Positions 33,241 to 44,625 of a stretch of DNA of 64,000 nucleotides are shown piece after piece. A program made the position numbers and the translations under genes. The notes under the pieces are model-generated. The model saw nothing but the letters and a program-made list of their open reading frames with translations. It was not told the DNA's origin and ran no database searches. The stretch is from Pomphorhynchus laevis (Eukaryota > Acanthocephala > Palaeacanthocephala > Echinorhynchida > Pomphorhynchidae). The stretch covers positions 51,052-115,051 of the forward strand of contig WNNJ02001975.1 of NCBI GenBank assembly GCA_012934845.2. The letters are read 5' to 3'. Numbering within the stretch: the first letter of the stretch is position 1; each line of letters starts with the position of its first letter.

Positions 33241-33790
33241 TCAAGCATTTGTACAACGATGAGACAACCGATCCAACCGTGAACTGCGACCATGGGACGA
33301 TATCCTCAACAACAGGGGATGACCTCTGTGGCATCGTCTATCGTTGATAACCACCGAATGGGTAGGATATCCATCCGAACCGTTGGCGATATGCCACATT
33401 ACTAACATATCTAGGATGTAGAGTCTTTGGTGCACAGTCATCATACCCAAAGTTTTAAGTCTGTCGCGATAACTCATATGAGAACAACTCGAACACAGTT
33501 TGCTGTCACGACGAAGAATATTTTCAAAGTCATTCAACTCTTTTTTGGACGATGGAAAACTGGCTTGTATCGCGAACTCATTATGTGGTCTCACAAATGC
33601 ATTAAATATAATTCTAAAACATGTGGGTGACACAAACTTGAAGCAACTTTTTAATCAAGTACAGCATTCTTCTGGCAGACGCGCATCTACGTTCAGTGTC
33701 CATTCTGGACTTCAAGGAAGAATGAGTTATGATACAATAGTTTCCACAAATTAACTTTGGTTTAAACAACAACAAAAAAAAACTAATATT
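33241..33790 (-). pseudogene. LINE family E RT thumb, minus strand
   Basis: A 130-codon frame (33,633-33,241) reads FNAFVRPHNEFAIQASFPS, then LNDFENILRRDSKLC, YRDRLKTLGMMTVHQRLYIL and MLVMWHIANG. This is the thumb and C-terminal region of CR1-type LINE ORF2, where YRDRLKTLG is a common landmark. The RT core is missing. Confidence 0.65.
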
Positions 33791-33814
33791 TTAAATAAAA
33801 AATAGATTAATATG

Positions 33815-35265
33815 TATGTGGCAAATGCGTGCTAGCGCATGCTTACATGACCGCCAAAAAAATCTAAATCATGTGTCAAGAAGGTGGGAACAGAGGAGAT
33901 ATTTGAATGCGATAAAGGAGGGAGAGCGGCGGACGTCGAGAGGGAGCTGATTCCAGGCGAGTGGGGCGGCGAGGAAGGATCGGAGATTGTAGTTGTTGGA
34001 CTAATTGGGACCGTGGAGTGCGAGGAAATGACGGAAATGCAGCGATAGAGAGAGTTGGGGCGAGTGTTGTCTAGGAAAGGGAGGTTGATGAACGATGGGG
34101 AGCCGACAGCGATGAGACGAGAAGTTACGAGAAGAAGGCGGAGTTGGATGTGGATGGTGGGCCAGGAGAGTTGGGCAAGATATGTAGATGTGCGGTCAAA
34201 GCGATGGAGACGTAGGATCACTCGAACGGCGGAGTTGGTGATGCGTTGTAGGGTTAGAAAATGGATTTTGGAGAATTGGCAAAAAGGCTGAGGCAGTAAT
34301 CGATTTCAGGGAAGAGAAGCGATAAATAAGAGGTATACAGAAACGGAAGTCGATAAGGGCGCGGATACGGTGGATGTCATGGAGAATTAAGTTAGGCGAG
34401 CGGATTTTGTCGCGGACGAAGGGTTTCAGGGAAAGGTGATCATCGAAATGGAATTCTAAGAAAATGAGATTGTGGACTATGGGGATGATTGATAAGGCAT
34501 AAGATACAGGAAGAGGAAAAATGTTAGGTTGATGAGGGAGGGTCCACCTTATTTTGGACTTGTCTGGGTTTATGACGTTATAAGATTGGAGATACGTTTG
34601 TAGATAGAAGAAAGACAGTTGGATGCAGAAATGCCGATATCGTGTATGCGATGGGAGGGTGCATAAGCATATATGATGATGTCATCAGCGTATTGCATGA
34701 CGTTAAAGGAGTAAGTTTGATAAACAAGAGAGATTGTCAAGTGGGACCCGGCATAAAATAGGGATGGAAGTAGAGGATGATGAATTTGAACCTACCCAAA
34801 AAGAACGGTCGGATGGATATGAGGCAAACCATGCTACAGAGGAGGAAGAAAATCTGTAAGCATAAAGTAGGCGAGAAAAAAGAATTTAGTGGTCAACGAT
34901 GTCGAAGGCGGAGGATAGGTCGAGGGAGATAAGAACACTATATAGAGCCTTGTCACGATAAATGAGTAGGTCGTTGTAAACTTCCATGCAGGCGATTTCT
35001 GTGGAGGTATTATAGCGGAAAGCGGATTGGAAAGGAGGGTACAGATTGGATGAGGAGAGATAAACGTTGAGCTGTATTAAGATTAGGCGTTCTAAGACCT
35101 TAGAAATAGTAGAGAGGAGTTAAATTGGGCGATAGCTTGAAGTAAGTGAGGGGTAGAGCGATTGTTTCTTAAGGAGGGGACGAACAATGGTGGATTTCTA
35201 GTGTGAAGGGAAGATGCGGCTGCGGATGAACAATTTAAATAAGGTGGTGAGGAAAGGGATATCGA
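33815..35265 (-). mobile_element. LINE family A1-like, copy 3, older truncated copy
   Basis: A minus-strand copy of the A1 RT half, 5' truncated and visibly more diverged than copies 1 and 2. The hairpin tail is at 33,817-33,853 (GCATGC and GCACGC arms, one mismatch). The thumb at 33,832-34,221 retains LRLHRFDRTSTYLAQLSWPT and SPSFINLPFLDNTRP. RT core motifs can be followed to about 35,230, but with many breaks and deletions. Confidence 0.7.
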
Positions 35266-35689
35266 TAGCAAATAAATTTAAGTGTTGGCTAACTCCGCCG
35301 TTTCCAGTAGTGTGTAAGGATGAAATAATGACCATGGTTTTATATTTAATGCATATTGACGCTCGATATTAAATCTTCTTTTTATCGTATGCCTCTCGCA
35401 TGTTGCTTTGGCTAATGTGATACCAATGCACTGATGCATGAGCTTTATGATCACGCTGTAAGAAATCTTAGCACGTTGGAAGGATCGCTGCTGTCCAACT
35501 CTTTATTTTTCTGTTTGTGCCCTAACTTAGACCGTTATTGAAAATATATGAGAACGGAAGATTCCACTTTCTACTTGCATTACTCTTTCAGCGTACTTTG
35601 AATGTTTTCTTCGTTAATGAAATTAGTTACACACCCTTGGAGTGTAACTAATATCATTAACGAACTGTAAAAAAATCATAACTGTGTAA

Positions 35690-36250
35690 AAAAAATAAAT
35701 CTAAAATGTATAAATATATGAAATATGCTTCTATACATTGATGATATATGTGTATTTAATTCTAATTTTTATTCAATAAGCGAACACATTTATTTGGTTA
35801 GCCTCATTATTAATAAAACCAATATTAATGATAAAGAAGGTGTATATCTAGATATGAACATTAAATTAACATTAACTAAAACTACTATTAATTTATATCG
35901 TAAAGATGACATATTTAAATTTACAAGAAACATATTTTTGCATGAGCATTCATGCATACCATATAATATAAAATATAATACATTAAATAATGGAATTTTA
36001 AGAATTGCAACAATATGTAATGATATTGGCTTTCAAAATAATTAAATAATTTAATAGATACATATGTTAAACTAGGTTTCTATAAAAATATCATCAAACA
36101 GATAATACGTCATTAGCATGTATTTGGCCCCGTTGCTATGCTGGGTAGAGAAATTGCGGCTGAAACTGGATAGCATCGCAATTTTTCCGGATGATATTTA
36201 ATCTTAATTCCGATGCATTGTTTGTTATTTATTAGTCAATTCGTAAAAAT
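35690..36250 (+). mobile_element. Penelope-like family D, copy 2
   Basis: The frame starts at the RT catalytic box (YIDDICVFNSNFYSI, 35,728) and runs through GVYLDMNIKL, LYRKDDIFKFTRN and HSCIPYNIKYN to about 36,045. It is followed by the family's palindromic block (AATACGTCATTAGCATG, 36,113; TTGCTATGCTGGGTAGAG, about 36,151), which is found beside other copies. The RT N-terminus is absent. It is a broken fragment. Confidence 0.65.
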
Positions 36251-36456
36251 TGATTTTTATTTTAACTTTTAACTTTATATAGATTATATAAAATTATATA
36301 ACAATTATTTTTTATTTATTTCATTTAGCGTTATTAATTATAAATAATTATAATTATAATTTAACATTATAATTATATTAAATACGTTTTCTCAGTTAGC
36401 TAATTTGATTAGTCAGGTCTGGTCAAGCTAATATTAACAAATTTTGTAGCTAAAAA

Positions 36457-36654
36457 TCAAATTGATTCGATGTCTTCATCAATATTTTCCTTTCCAAACT
36501 TACTTTCGAATTCATGATAAAAGTGGTTGAAACAACACGAGTCAATTTTACAGGTACGCATTATATATGTCCATTCGCGCTGCGTCAAGTTTTTGAGCAC
36601 ACAGTATGCAAGTTGTGGATCGAGCACACCGATTTTTGATAACTCATCAATCAT
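36457..36654 (-). pseudogene. LINE family G-like RT piece
   Basis: A 65-codon frame from a true ATG reads MIDELSKIGVLDPQLAYCVL, then KNLTQREWTYIMRTCK. I recognise the D/EPQ-AY...W-Y-x-RT pattern as the post-palm segment of the same RT group as family G (a DPQ-AY-AF block in fuller members). It lies beyond the C-terminal end of the family G copy at 37,090-38,330, so it belongs to a separate fragment. A short host exon is less likely but not excluded. Confidence 0.45.
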
Positions 36655-36659
36655 TTTCG

Positions 36660-37090
36660 TTCATTTTGTGACCTTTGTTTACACATAACTGACTATTTAA
36701 CTATCTGAACCACAGGGCGATTTCGGTATAGCAATTTCATCATGTGTATGCCTGTTTTAGAGAATAACAATCTCGATCGCGTAAAATGTTGTGCATGAAT
36801 CAATAGCTTACCTTTCGATGTTTATATGATATCCATAATGGGGACCAATTTCTTAGAAGTAAAGAAACCTCGAAGATTTCATCAATTCGACCAGCGCAAA
36901 ATGCGTCGACCGCATGCCACCTACGTGTGATTCTATCAGTACATAATTCCAAAATTTTATCAAAGGTAACGAGGCTGCTGTAAAAGCAGTCATCGCAAGA
37001 GAGCATACTTAAGTAAACCCTTCTCTATTATTATAAGGAAGTAAAACTTTATTATATTTTTTTATAATATTTTTTAATTCCTAATGCATA
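36660..37090. other. Spacer between family G fragments
   Basis: No supported gene. A minus-strand frame at 36,800-37,006 has no recognisable motif. Confidence 0.4.
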
Positions 37091-38330
37091 AAATACATTA
37101 TGATTGTAGTCTTTAATACTAAGGCATTTTCATCCTTAAAAAAATCGGTAACTTATTGATCACTTAGACACTCGGGTATACACGCAGCATTGCATCGCTG
37201 AACCGCTACGCTTAATCGCTGACTGAGAAAAGCCGTTGATCGAATTTCACCTGTGGTCCTGGACATCATCTTTCCGATCTCTTCGATAAAATACGAAGTT
37301 TCCTTGCCCAAAACACCCAAGGACTCAACAGCTACAGGAATGAATGTATAGATCCTTTTATCGATCTCGTTGTACTTTTCCTTCTAGTATTCTGCGAATC
37401 CGGCTACCTCACCGATCAGAATGACTGCTTTATCCTCGTAACTCGCCGCTAGAGGGTTTATGCAGGTAGCGTCATAAATTTGTATTTTGCCGTTATTCCA
37501 AGGAACCAAAGTTCCTCTATCCGATCGCTTGCCATCGTTGCTGCACAATTTGACTGGTCCTAATCGAGAAGGTATCCCCGCTGAAGACAAAGACATTTGA
37601 ATTATGTGGTTCAACTTGGAGAGTCGAGTGTGCCGTGATTTGCTGTTTCGAGAGCCCAGACCTTGCAAGATCGATGCGTCGCTGGTATTTCCTCAACCAC
37701 TTGTGAATTCCCATTAACTTTGATGCCGAGTCGTAGGGCCACGGCGATTGTAAAGAATATGTCGTCCAAAATGGTGCCAACTGCCGAGATTGGAAGTGCC
37801 GTCAGGACGGCTCCAGAGACCCTGCCTACCGATCCGAGCAGTCTAGCTCGCCATTTAGCAGAATCGGATTCTAACAAGAGTGAACTACTAGCGATCATGT
37901 GCATTGAACGAGACCAACGTTTTTGTTTACGTTTTTCCGTTGCACTTCCCCACACACAGCCGCCCATCTGCGCACGCCATTTTAGAAATCCGAGCATTCC
38001 ACTTCGCTGGTTGCTTAAAGGTTTGGTCCCACAAATGCCTTTACGAGAACCGACGTGCCTGCGATTGAGGACAAATATGCCGGCAGGGATATAACTTCAC
38101 TGCGATATAGACCTAAACCACCCAAGTCAATCGGCAGAGTTGCTTGTCGCCATGCTTTATCATCCAGATATAAATTCAATATGTTGGCCAGAGCGGACTT
38201 TAGGATTTCGTCGTAATACTTTAATGACGGGCAGGAAGAGCAAGGAGCGCAGCGTTGCAGATGAGAAATTTTTTATTGATGATGAAGCTACATCGCAACA
38301 GATAATATTCGCATTTGTGCCATGATTTAG
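37090..38330 (-). pseudogene. LINE family G, C-terminal end with endonuclease-like domain
   Basis: Minus-strand readings in order are ATLPIDLGGLGLYRSEVISL (about 38,100-38,150, post-thumb segment), RLLGSVGRVSGAVLTALPIS followed by AVALRLGIKV (37,700-37,850), then LNHIIQMSLSSAGIPSRLGP, CSNDGKRSDRGTLVPWNNGK and IQIYDATCINPLAASYEDKA (37,400-37,620), then FIPVAVESLGVLG (about 37,330). The DGKR-x-D...W-x-x-G-K...D-T/A-T pattern is the conserved end of this RT group. It may be a restriction-like endonuclease, with DATC holding an acidic residue. That is inference. Frames are broken at several points. Confidence 0.65.
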
Positions 38331-38339
38331 CTTGCTAGA

Positions 38340-38860
38340 AATAAGTACAGAAATCCGTTATAATAAAATTTTCGCCTCAATACCTAAGCAACCTTATATT
38401 GAAACAGCAAATTGTATAAAATTGATATTTTCGAAGTTTACAATACGTCCAAGATACTTGGCTTTTTCTCTCTTCGTGAAAGACGTGTGATATTGAGGTT
38501 CTTTACAAGTTGCATCACAAAAAATGAAAAAGTATAAATTTTGTCAATTATTACATACTAGATTAACTAATGAAAATTCCAACTTTGTTTTGAGAACATT
38601 ACATAACCATTACCTTTCAGAAGAGGTCAAAAACTTTAAACATTAGACAATAGAGCGGTCGCGATTTGTATCGAATTCCAATATCACACATCTCGATTGT
38701 CATAGCTAGGAACTGTATACGTGTACCGTTGTGTTTTCAGCATCAGGGTAAAGAGAAGGCTTATATCTTAGTTGCAGTACAGTGGATGATGCTTAGTGTG
38801 TTCATGAGTTCATCCTATTATTCATCCTATTATCACTCGTGACAAGTGATAAGAAATAAA
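38340..38860. other. Stretch without recognisable genes
   Basis: AT-rich sequence with no coding match I can support. It precedes scraps of family B RT on the minus strand. Confidence 0.4.
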
Positions 38861-39357
38861 TGTGCTCCAACTTGTCAACCAGACATGTGTGATTAACTGA
38901 GTCGAAGGCTTTCGATAAATCAAAAAAATCACATCAACTCGTATACTTTGATCATAATAATGATATTATTATGATATAATAATGTTAATTATGATAATGG
39001 TATCTGATCTATTGTTATTCAGATTGCAGATTTAACACTGGTGGGAATATCGATGAGTGTGGCTAACCATCTATTGAATGTTTCATCTATTGTAATTTTT
39101 TCTCAATAGTAAGTATATCAAATCATTGATTTGAAGACTCAAAAAGAAGAGACCCAATACTCTTCCCTTCGAATTCCTTACAACACTGGAAATGGACTCG
39201 ACGACTCACTCGTATGACACTTTATCAGTTGGAAATGAATACAGAATCTAATTTATGATAAGTTGATCGAAATGAATGTGCTCCAACTTGTCAACAAGAC
39301 ATGTGTGATTAACTGAGTCGAACGCTTTCGATAAATCAAAGAAAATCACATCAACTG
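38860..39357 (-). pseudogene. LINE family B RT fragments beside A2 copy 3
   Basis: The minus strand encodes motif A as VDVIFFDLSKAFDSVNHTCL (39,275-39,357) and continues to a decayed motif B at about 39,155-39,190. A second, slightly different copy of the same motif A block lies at 38,866-38,943. The 39,275-39,357 piece is identical to 43,135-43,217 on the other side of A2 copy 3. Confidence 0.7.
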
Positions 39358-39438
39358 ATAATAATAATACAAATTTATTTAATGTGGCAAATGCGTACAA
39401 GCTGTACGCTTACAAGTCCACAGACGAAAATGAAAAAG

Positions 39439-42043
39439 TCAAGCAGATAAATTGTTTAAATGGGATCGGATTTGTCGTTTGAAGCACGGCAAGGAAGTTG
39501 ATTGGCGTATATGAATGGGCAGACGGTTCCACGATATAGGAGCAGCCACAATGAAGGAGCGGAGTCCAAAGAGGGTAGAGTAGTTTGGGACATTTAAAAG
39601 AAGGGAATTACAGGAACGCAAGGAACAGTAAACAGGACGAGAATTATCAAGAAAAGGAAGATTGAGAAATGAAGGGGTATGAAGAGTTACAAGGCGGAAA
39701 GCAACGATAAGAAGACGAATTTGAACACGACAATAAATTGTAGGCAAATCGAGAGAAGCAAGATTGTAGGATGTATGATCAAAACGACGAAGACGGAAGA
39801 GAATTCGGACGGCTGCGTTGACGATGCGTTGTAGGGGAAGAAGAGTGGATTTAGGTGAGTTGGAAAATAGACTAAGACAATAATCGAGTCTAGAAAAAAG
39901 GAGAGAAGATATTAGAGTCATACAAGAAGGAAAATAGATCAATCTACGAACTTGACGGAGGTTGCGGATATCAAGGTAGATGAGCGTAATTTATATCTAA
40001 CGAAAGGTTTAAGTGAAGGTAGGTTGTCAAAATGGAAGCCTTGGAAAACGAGATTATCAACGATAGGAATAATTGTAGAATTTAATGATATGGAGGGAGG
40101 TTCGAAGCCGAGGCGTTGAGGTAGGATCCACATAATTTTGGATTTATCAGGATTCAGAGAAAGGCGAAGGGAAGAAAGATGATTGGAAATTGAGACAAGA
40201 CAGTCGGAAGCAGAAACACTAAGATCGTGAATACGATAAACAGGTGCATGAGCATAGATGAGAATGTCATCAGCATATTGCATAACATGGAAGTTAAATT
40301 TATGAGAAATCGAAGACAAATCACCAAGAAGAAGAGAGAAAAGCATAGGGCCTAATACGGAGCCTTGTGGAACACCGGACGGAACAGACGAAGGATGGGA
40401 GAGAGAAGAGTTGGAATAGACGTGAAATGAACGGTTTGATAGATATGAAGAAAACCATGATACAGTGGGTAAAGAGAAGCCATAATCATGACGAAGGCGA
40501 TGGAGAAGAATCGAGTGATCGACGATGTCAAAAGCAGACGATATATCAAGAGAAACTATGACACTACATAATTTATGATCGCGCGATATGAGTAAGTCGT
40601 TATAAACTTTAAGACATGCAATTTCGGTAGAGTAATTAGAACGAAAAGCGGCTTGGAAGGGAGGAAATAAGTTAGAGGAAAAGAGATATATATTAACTTG
40701 CTTAAGAACGAGACGCTCAAGGAGTTTAGAAAGAGTTGGGAGAAGTGAAATAGGACGGTACGAAGATGGTAGTGAAGAGTCGAGAGATTGCTTTTTGATG
40801 AGAGGACGAACAGTGGCGCATTTCCAGATGGAAGGAAATGTACGGCTACGGATGGACGAGTTGAACAATGTGGTTAGGAAGGGTAAGATAGAGGACTAGA
40901 TATTTTTAAGCAAGTTAGTAGGAATTGGGTCAGAAGGAGAGTTTTTATTAGGTAATGACAGCATAACCGAAGAAACTTCATCAGACGAAACGGGAAGAAG
41001 GTGGAATAGTTCTGGGAGGGAAGTATTTAAAGAGAAGAGTGGGTACAAGGGGGCTGTGGGTAGTAGGGAAAGTAAATTAGATAGCTTAGTTATTAGATAA
41101 GAAGAAAATTCATCAGGATTTATATTACAAGGTTTAGATGATCGTGAAAGAATTGAGTTTAAGATTTTCCAATGAGATTTAGAGTTGGAAGATGACTCGA
41201 GTTGATTTCGCCAAAAGAGAGTACGTTTAGTACGTATAAGAATGAGATATGAACGGCGTTGATAAAAGTAGGAATCACGAAGATTTGGAGGGAGTGAGTT
41301 GGGAGAACGTTTAAGAAAGCGTTTATATATACGAAAAGAGTGACGTAGTCGACGCTTAGAAAGACTACATTCAGAATCGAACCAGGGAGCATGGCGCAAG
41401 CGCTGGGAACGTCGAAGTCGACTAGGCAGAATGTTATTGAGGATCGACGTAAGTTCAGAATCAAACAGAATGCAGAGATCATCGGGAGAGAGATAGTTAA
41501 GAGGAAGTGAAAAGAGTGAAGAATTGAGTAAGGCTGTGCAGAGAATAGGGATATCGAGAAGCTTCCAGGGTCGACTTGGTGTGGATAATGGTGGAGGCGG
41601 AGAAGGAGGATGGGGACGAGTAATAGTAAGAGTGACAAGGAAATGATCGGACAAACCAGGGATCAGTAATTGACAAGGAAGTATAGTCATTGAAGCAGTA
41701 AGGGACAGCAATGATCTCGAGAGCACCGCCGAGAATATGAGTTGGGCTTTGTTGAAAGTAATTTATAGTTAAAATCAGAAAAAAGATTAGTTAAAGTGAT
41801 AGAGTCAGAGTCAGACGGGCGATCAAGACGAATGTTAAAGTCACCGAGAACAAAAGAAGGAGTATAAGACAATAAACAGTGAGACATTAGATCTGCAAGG
41901 TCGTTAAAGAAGATACGTGATGGGGCAACTGAACCTGGACGGTATACAATCACAAGTTCCAGAGGGAAAGGAGTTGATAATCTGCATATGAGTAATTCGA
42001 CCGAAGTGTAACGGATGTTAACGTTGATTTTACGTATGGACAT
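39439..42043 (-). pseudogene. LINE A2 ORF2: endonuclease and reverse transcriptase
   Basis: The endonuclease frame begins within the domain (LAIVYRPGS-type ELVIVYRPGSVAP, FVLGDFNIRLD). LSDHFLVTLTI follows in the next frame. The RT has SSYRPISLLPTLSKLLERL, FRSNYSTEIACLKVYNDLL, motif A LDISSAFDIVDHSILL, motif B GVPQGSVLGPMLF, motif C QYADDILIY, motif D NPDKSKIMW, and a thumb with RRFDHTSYNLASLDLPTI. Breaks are few: a frame change near 41,700, a single TAG in an otherwise continuous frame at about 40,897, and a frame change near 39,940. All RT catalytic residues are present. The endonuclease N-terminus is not recognisable. Confidence 0.75.
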
Positions 42044-42983
42044 TGTGTGACGAGTGGTAAGAAGTTTAAAGCGTTGGGAGAGTACAGAAGAGGCATGTGA
42101 ACTATATGTCGGAAAACGATTTTTAAGAGTGGAGGACTGAGATGATTGGATTTAGTGGATTTGTTTAAACGAATAAAGGATACAGGATCGATATTATTGG
42201 AGAGGGATGGTTTATCATCAGGAAGAATGGTTGCTAGGATAGACCTGAAAAGATGTGACTGGAGATGATTTTAAATGAAGGATGTAAATTATTTGGAAGT
42301 GTTACGTGGGAGGTAGAGTAAGGAGAATTAAGATAGGTTGGGGCATGAGTGACAGGAATGGAGTGTTGAATCACTTGATCGGAAATGTTACTGGAAATGA
42401 TTTTGATGGAAGGATGTAAATTATTGAGAAGTGATACGGGGGAGGTCGAGTAAGAAATACGTGAAGATAATAAAGAAGTTTGAGATTTATTTAGATTGGG
42501 GGAGGAATAGGAAAGAGGAGGTACGAGATGAAAAGCTTTACCGTTAGCATTGTTAGAATGAGAAAGATTAATGGAAGTTTTGTACGTAGTTGAACGAGGT
42601 GTGTGTGAGAGTAGGTTCAATAATGGGATTATAAGATGCGAAGTCAGGTGTTGATGCGAGGGAAACATCTAAAACAGCATTGGTCTGAGTGGTCGTGTGT
42701 GATACTGGAGTAGAGGAGCAGGATAACTGTAGTAGTCGTACTGATGTACAAAAACCGCAAGTGAAATGTTTACGTTTATACACCGAGTGGTCGGATATTT
42801 TAACACGAACAAGTGTCCATACATCGCAATCTTTGGAATCGCATCCAACTTCAAAGCTGGTATAACCATCATTGCATTCCGATGTGGAAGATTCTTGATC
42901 AGGAACAGGGATCTGAGATCGCGCTTTTTTAGGCATGACCTTTTATCGATAGATTGAGCTCAATCCGCGAGCGTAGCGAGCGC

Positions 42984-43059
42984 AACTGACAGGAATAATC
43001 TGGAACTGACAGGAATAATCTGGAACTGACAGGAATAATCTGGAACTGACAGGAATAAT
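42984..43059. repeat. 20-bp tandem repeat, leader of A2 copy 3
   Basis: The unit AACTGACAGGAATAATCTGG is repeated at 42,984, 43,004 and 43,024, with a shortened fourth unit at 43,044-43,059. It lies about 50 bp upstream of the ORF1 start (42,936, minus strand), so it belongs to the element's 5' leader. Confidence 0.85.
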
Positions 43060-43134
43060 TGTATGTATTTTAGATCTCTAACTTTATATTATATCATAAT
43101 TATATTATTATGATATAATAATGCTAATTATTAT

Positions 43135-43650
43135 AATGTGCTCCAACTTGTCAACAAGACATGTGTGATTAACTGAGTCGAACGCTTTCGATAAATCAAA
43201 GAAAATCACATCAACTGGTATGTTTTGATTATAGTACTGATACAAATGTTCACGTACAAGATTAGTCGTCGTTGAATAAACTTTTCAATAGCCATGCTGG
43301 GACTGGATAAGAATATTAAATATATCTAGAAATTAAATTATTATTCGCTTACTCAATCTCTCAAGATTCGAAAGCCATTTTGAAATTCATACTGGGCCAT
43401 GCTAAGAATATATCTATAAAGCACACGACATAATCTTTCAAGCACACGACAACACCGCAAGTCAGGCTTAGGTCTAAAATTGTCAGTGGAAGAATTATCT
43501 CCTTTCTTATAAATAAGGCATATGATGGAATTATGCCAATCACTAGGAACAATGCCAAGACAGACGCAGAACAAATGTTGGAAAGATTATGATATATTAT
43601 GTCAGCGATGTTGCTTAAATATATGAGGGTAAGGTATCTGGACCCGCATA
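43135..43650 (-). pseudogene. LINE family B RT, N-terminal half
   Basis: Minus-strand readings give LGIVPSDWHNSIICLIYKKG, DNSSTDNFRP and CRVLERL (43,353-43,574), then decayed sequence, then motif A VDVIFFDLSKAFDSVNHTCL at 43,135-43,217. Together with 39,100-39,357 this is the element into which A2 copy 3 inserted. Confidence 0.65.
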
Positions 43651-43789
43651 TGCTTTACATTAAAGTGCGAATGAAACCTCAGTGAAAATCTTGTACTCCG
43701 ACCGACATATTGTTTAAGAGACATACTGTTTATTAAGCCATGTAGTTTCAAGCACTCGACATTCGAGTTATCGAGTAAGTAGCACACTG

Positions 43790-44530
43790 TAAAGTGCTAA
43801 AGAAGTTTCTCTTCAAACTGATCATCGAGCATCAAGAAAGTAATCAAATATTCCATGACTCTCAACACAGTTTTCGTCCAGATAGATCCCCTGCCGCAAA
43901 TCTTGCATTAGCAAAAAGTGATTGGGTTAATCACGCCCCAGCTAAAGTGTGTGTGGATATTATGTTTTTCGATCTCAACAAGGCCTTCGATCGAATATAT
44001 TACCCTGTTATCTTTAATCAGATGGAACAGTATGGTATTAATGAAATCTTTCTCAGATGGATTTGTTTATTTGTACAAAATCGTCAGATTGTTGTTTCAG
44101 TCAATGAAATTATGTCCAAGTCAATAACTCACTGTGGTGTTCCTCAATGATCAGTGTTCAGTCCATTAATCTTTACTATTTATATCAACATGCTTGCAAG
44201 TGTTGTATCAAGTTCATACAGTCTATATACACACGATCTGAAGATGTGGCGTTTAATCGTCGATAATCACGATAATACATCGACAATATTCTAGATTGGT
44301 GTGAACAACGAGAGCTGGTTTTAAATCCTGAAAAGTCAAAACGTATGCACATTGGACCACCATCATTTAGTTCGTCATATAATATAAATGGTGATGTGAT
44401 CGACACCGTCTCCGACGGTGTCCACAAATATATAACAAAAGCACATACCTTTTATATAGTTATATCAACAAAAGCACATACCTTTTGCATAGTTAATAAA
44501 TGTCGACGAATTATAGGGATTCTCAGAAGA
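43790..44530 (+). pseudogene. LINE family B RT, plus-strand fragment
   Basis: The frame 43,794-44,150 reads KKFLFKLIIEHQESNQIFHD, HSFRPDRSPAANLALAKSDW, motif A MFFDLNKAFDRIYYPVIFNQ and motif B HCGVPQ, then a stop where GS would follow. Weak readings (MLASVVSSSYSLYTHDLKMW, with THDL where YADD is expected) continue to about 44,530. It is related to the 30,063 copy but more decayed. Confidence 0.65.
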
Positions 44531-44625
44531 CTGTTGATCAGCTTCACCCGTCTAGTTTTAGAATAGTATATAATGTACGCATCTTATTTGTGATGTTATA
44601 TGCATATTCTGCTTGCTATCCTCAG

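Larger units (their letters stand above)
39358..43134 (-). mobile_element. LINE family A2, copy 3, best preserved, with 83-bp flanking repeats
   Basis: A near full-length A2 of about 3.8 kb, bounded by an identical 83-bp direct repeat (39,275-39,357 and 43,135-43,217) that lies within a family B RT. The leader has four 20-bp repeats (42,984-43,059). ORF1 starts at 42,936 (MPKKARSQIP, PHD-like CDSKDCDVWTLV and FTCGFCTSVRL). The endonuclease lies at 42,043-41,687, the linker/RT N-terminus at 41,726-40,896, the RT at 40,868-39,939, the thumb at 39,942-39,439 and the hairpin tail at 39,381-39,420. ORF1 and the endonuclease appear shortened by a deletion near 42,100-42,235. Confidence 0.85.

Noticed and set aside
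36800-37006. 68-codon minus-strand frame as host gene
   Set aside because: No recognisable motif, and it lies between two family G fragments.
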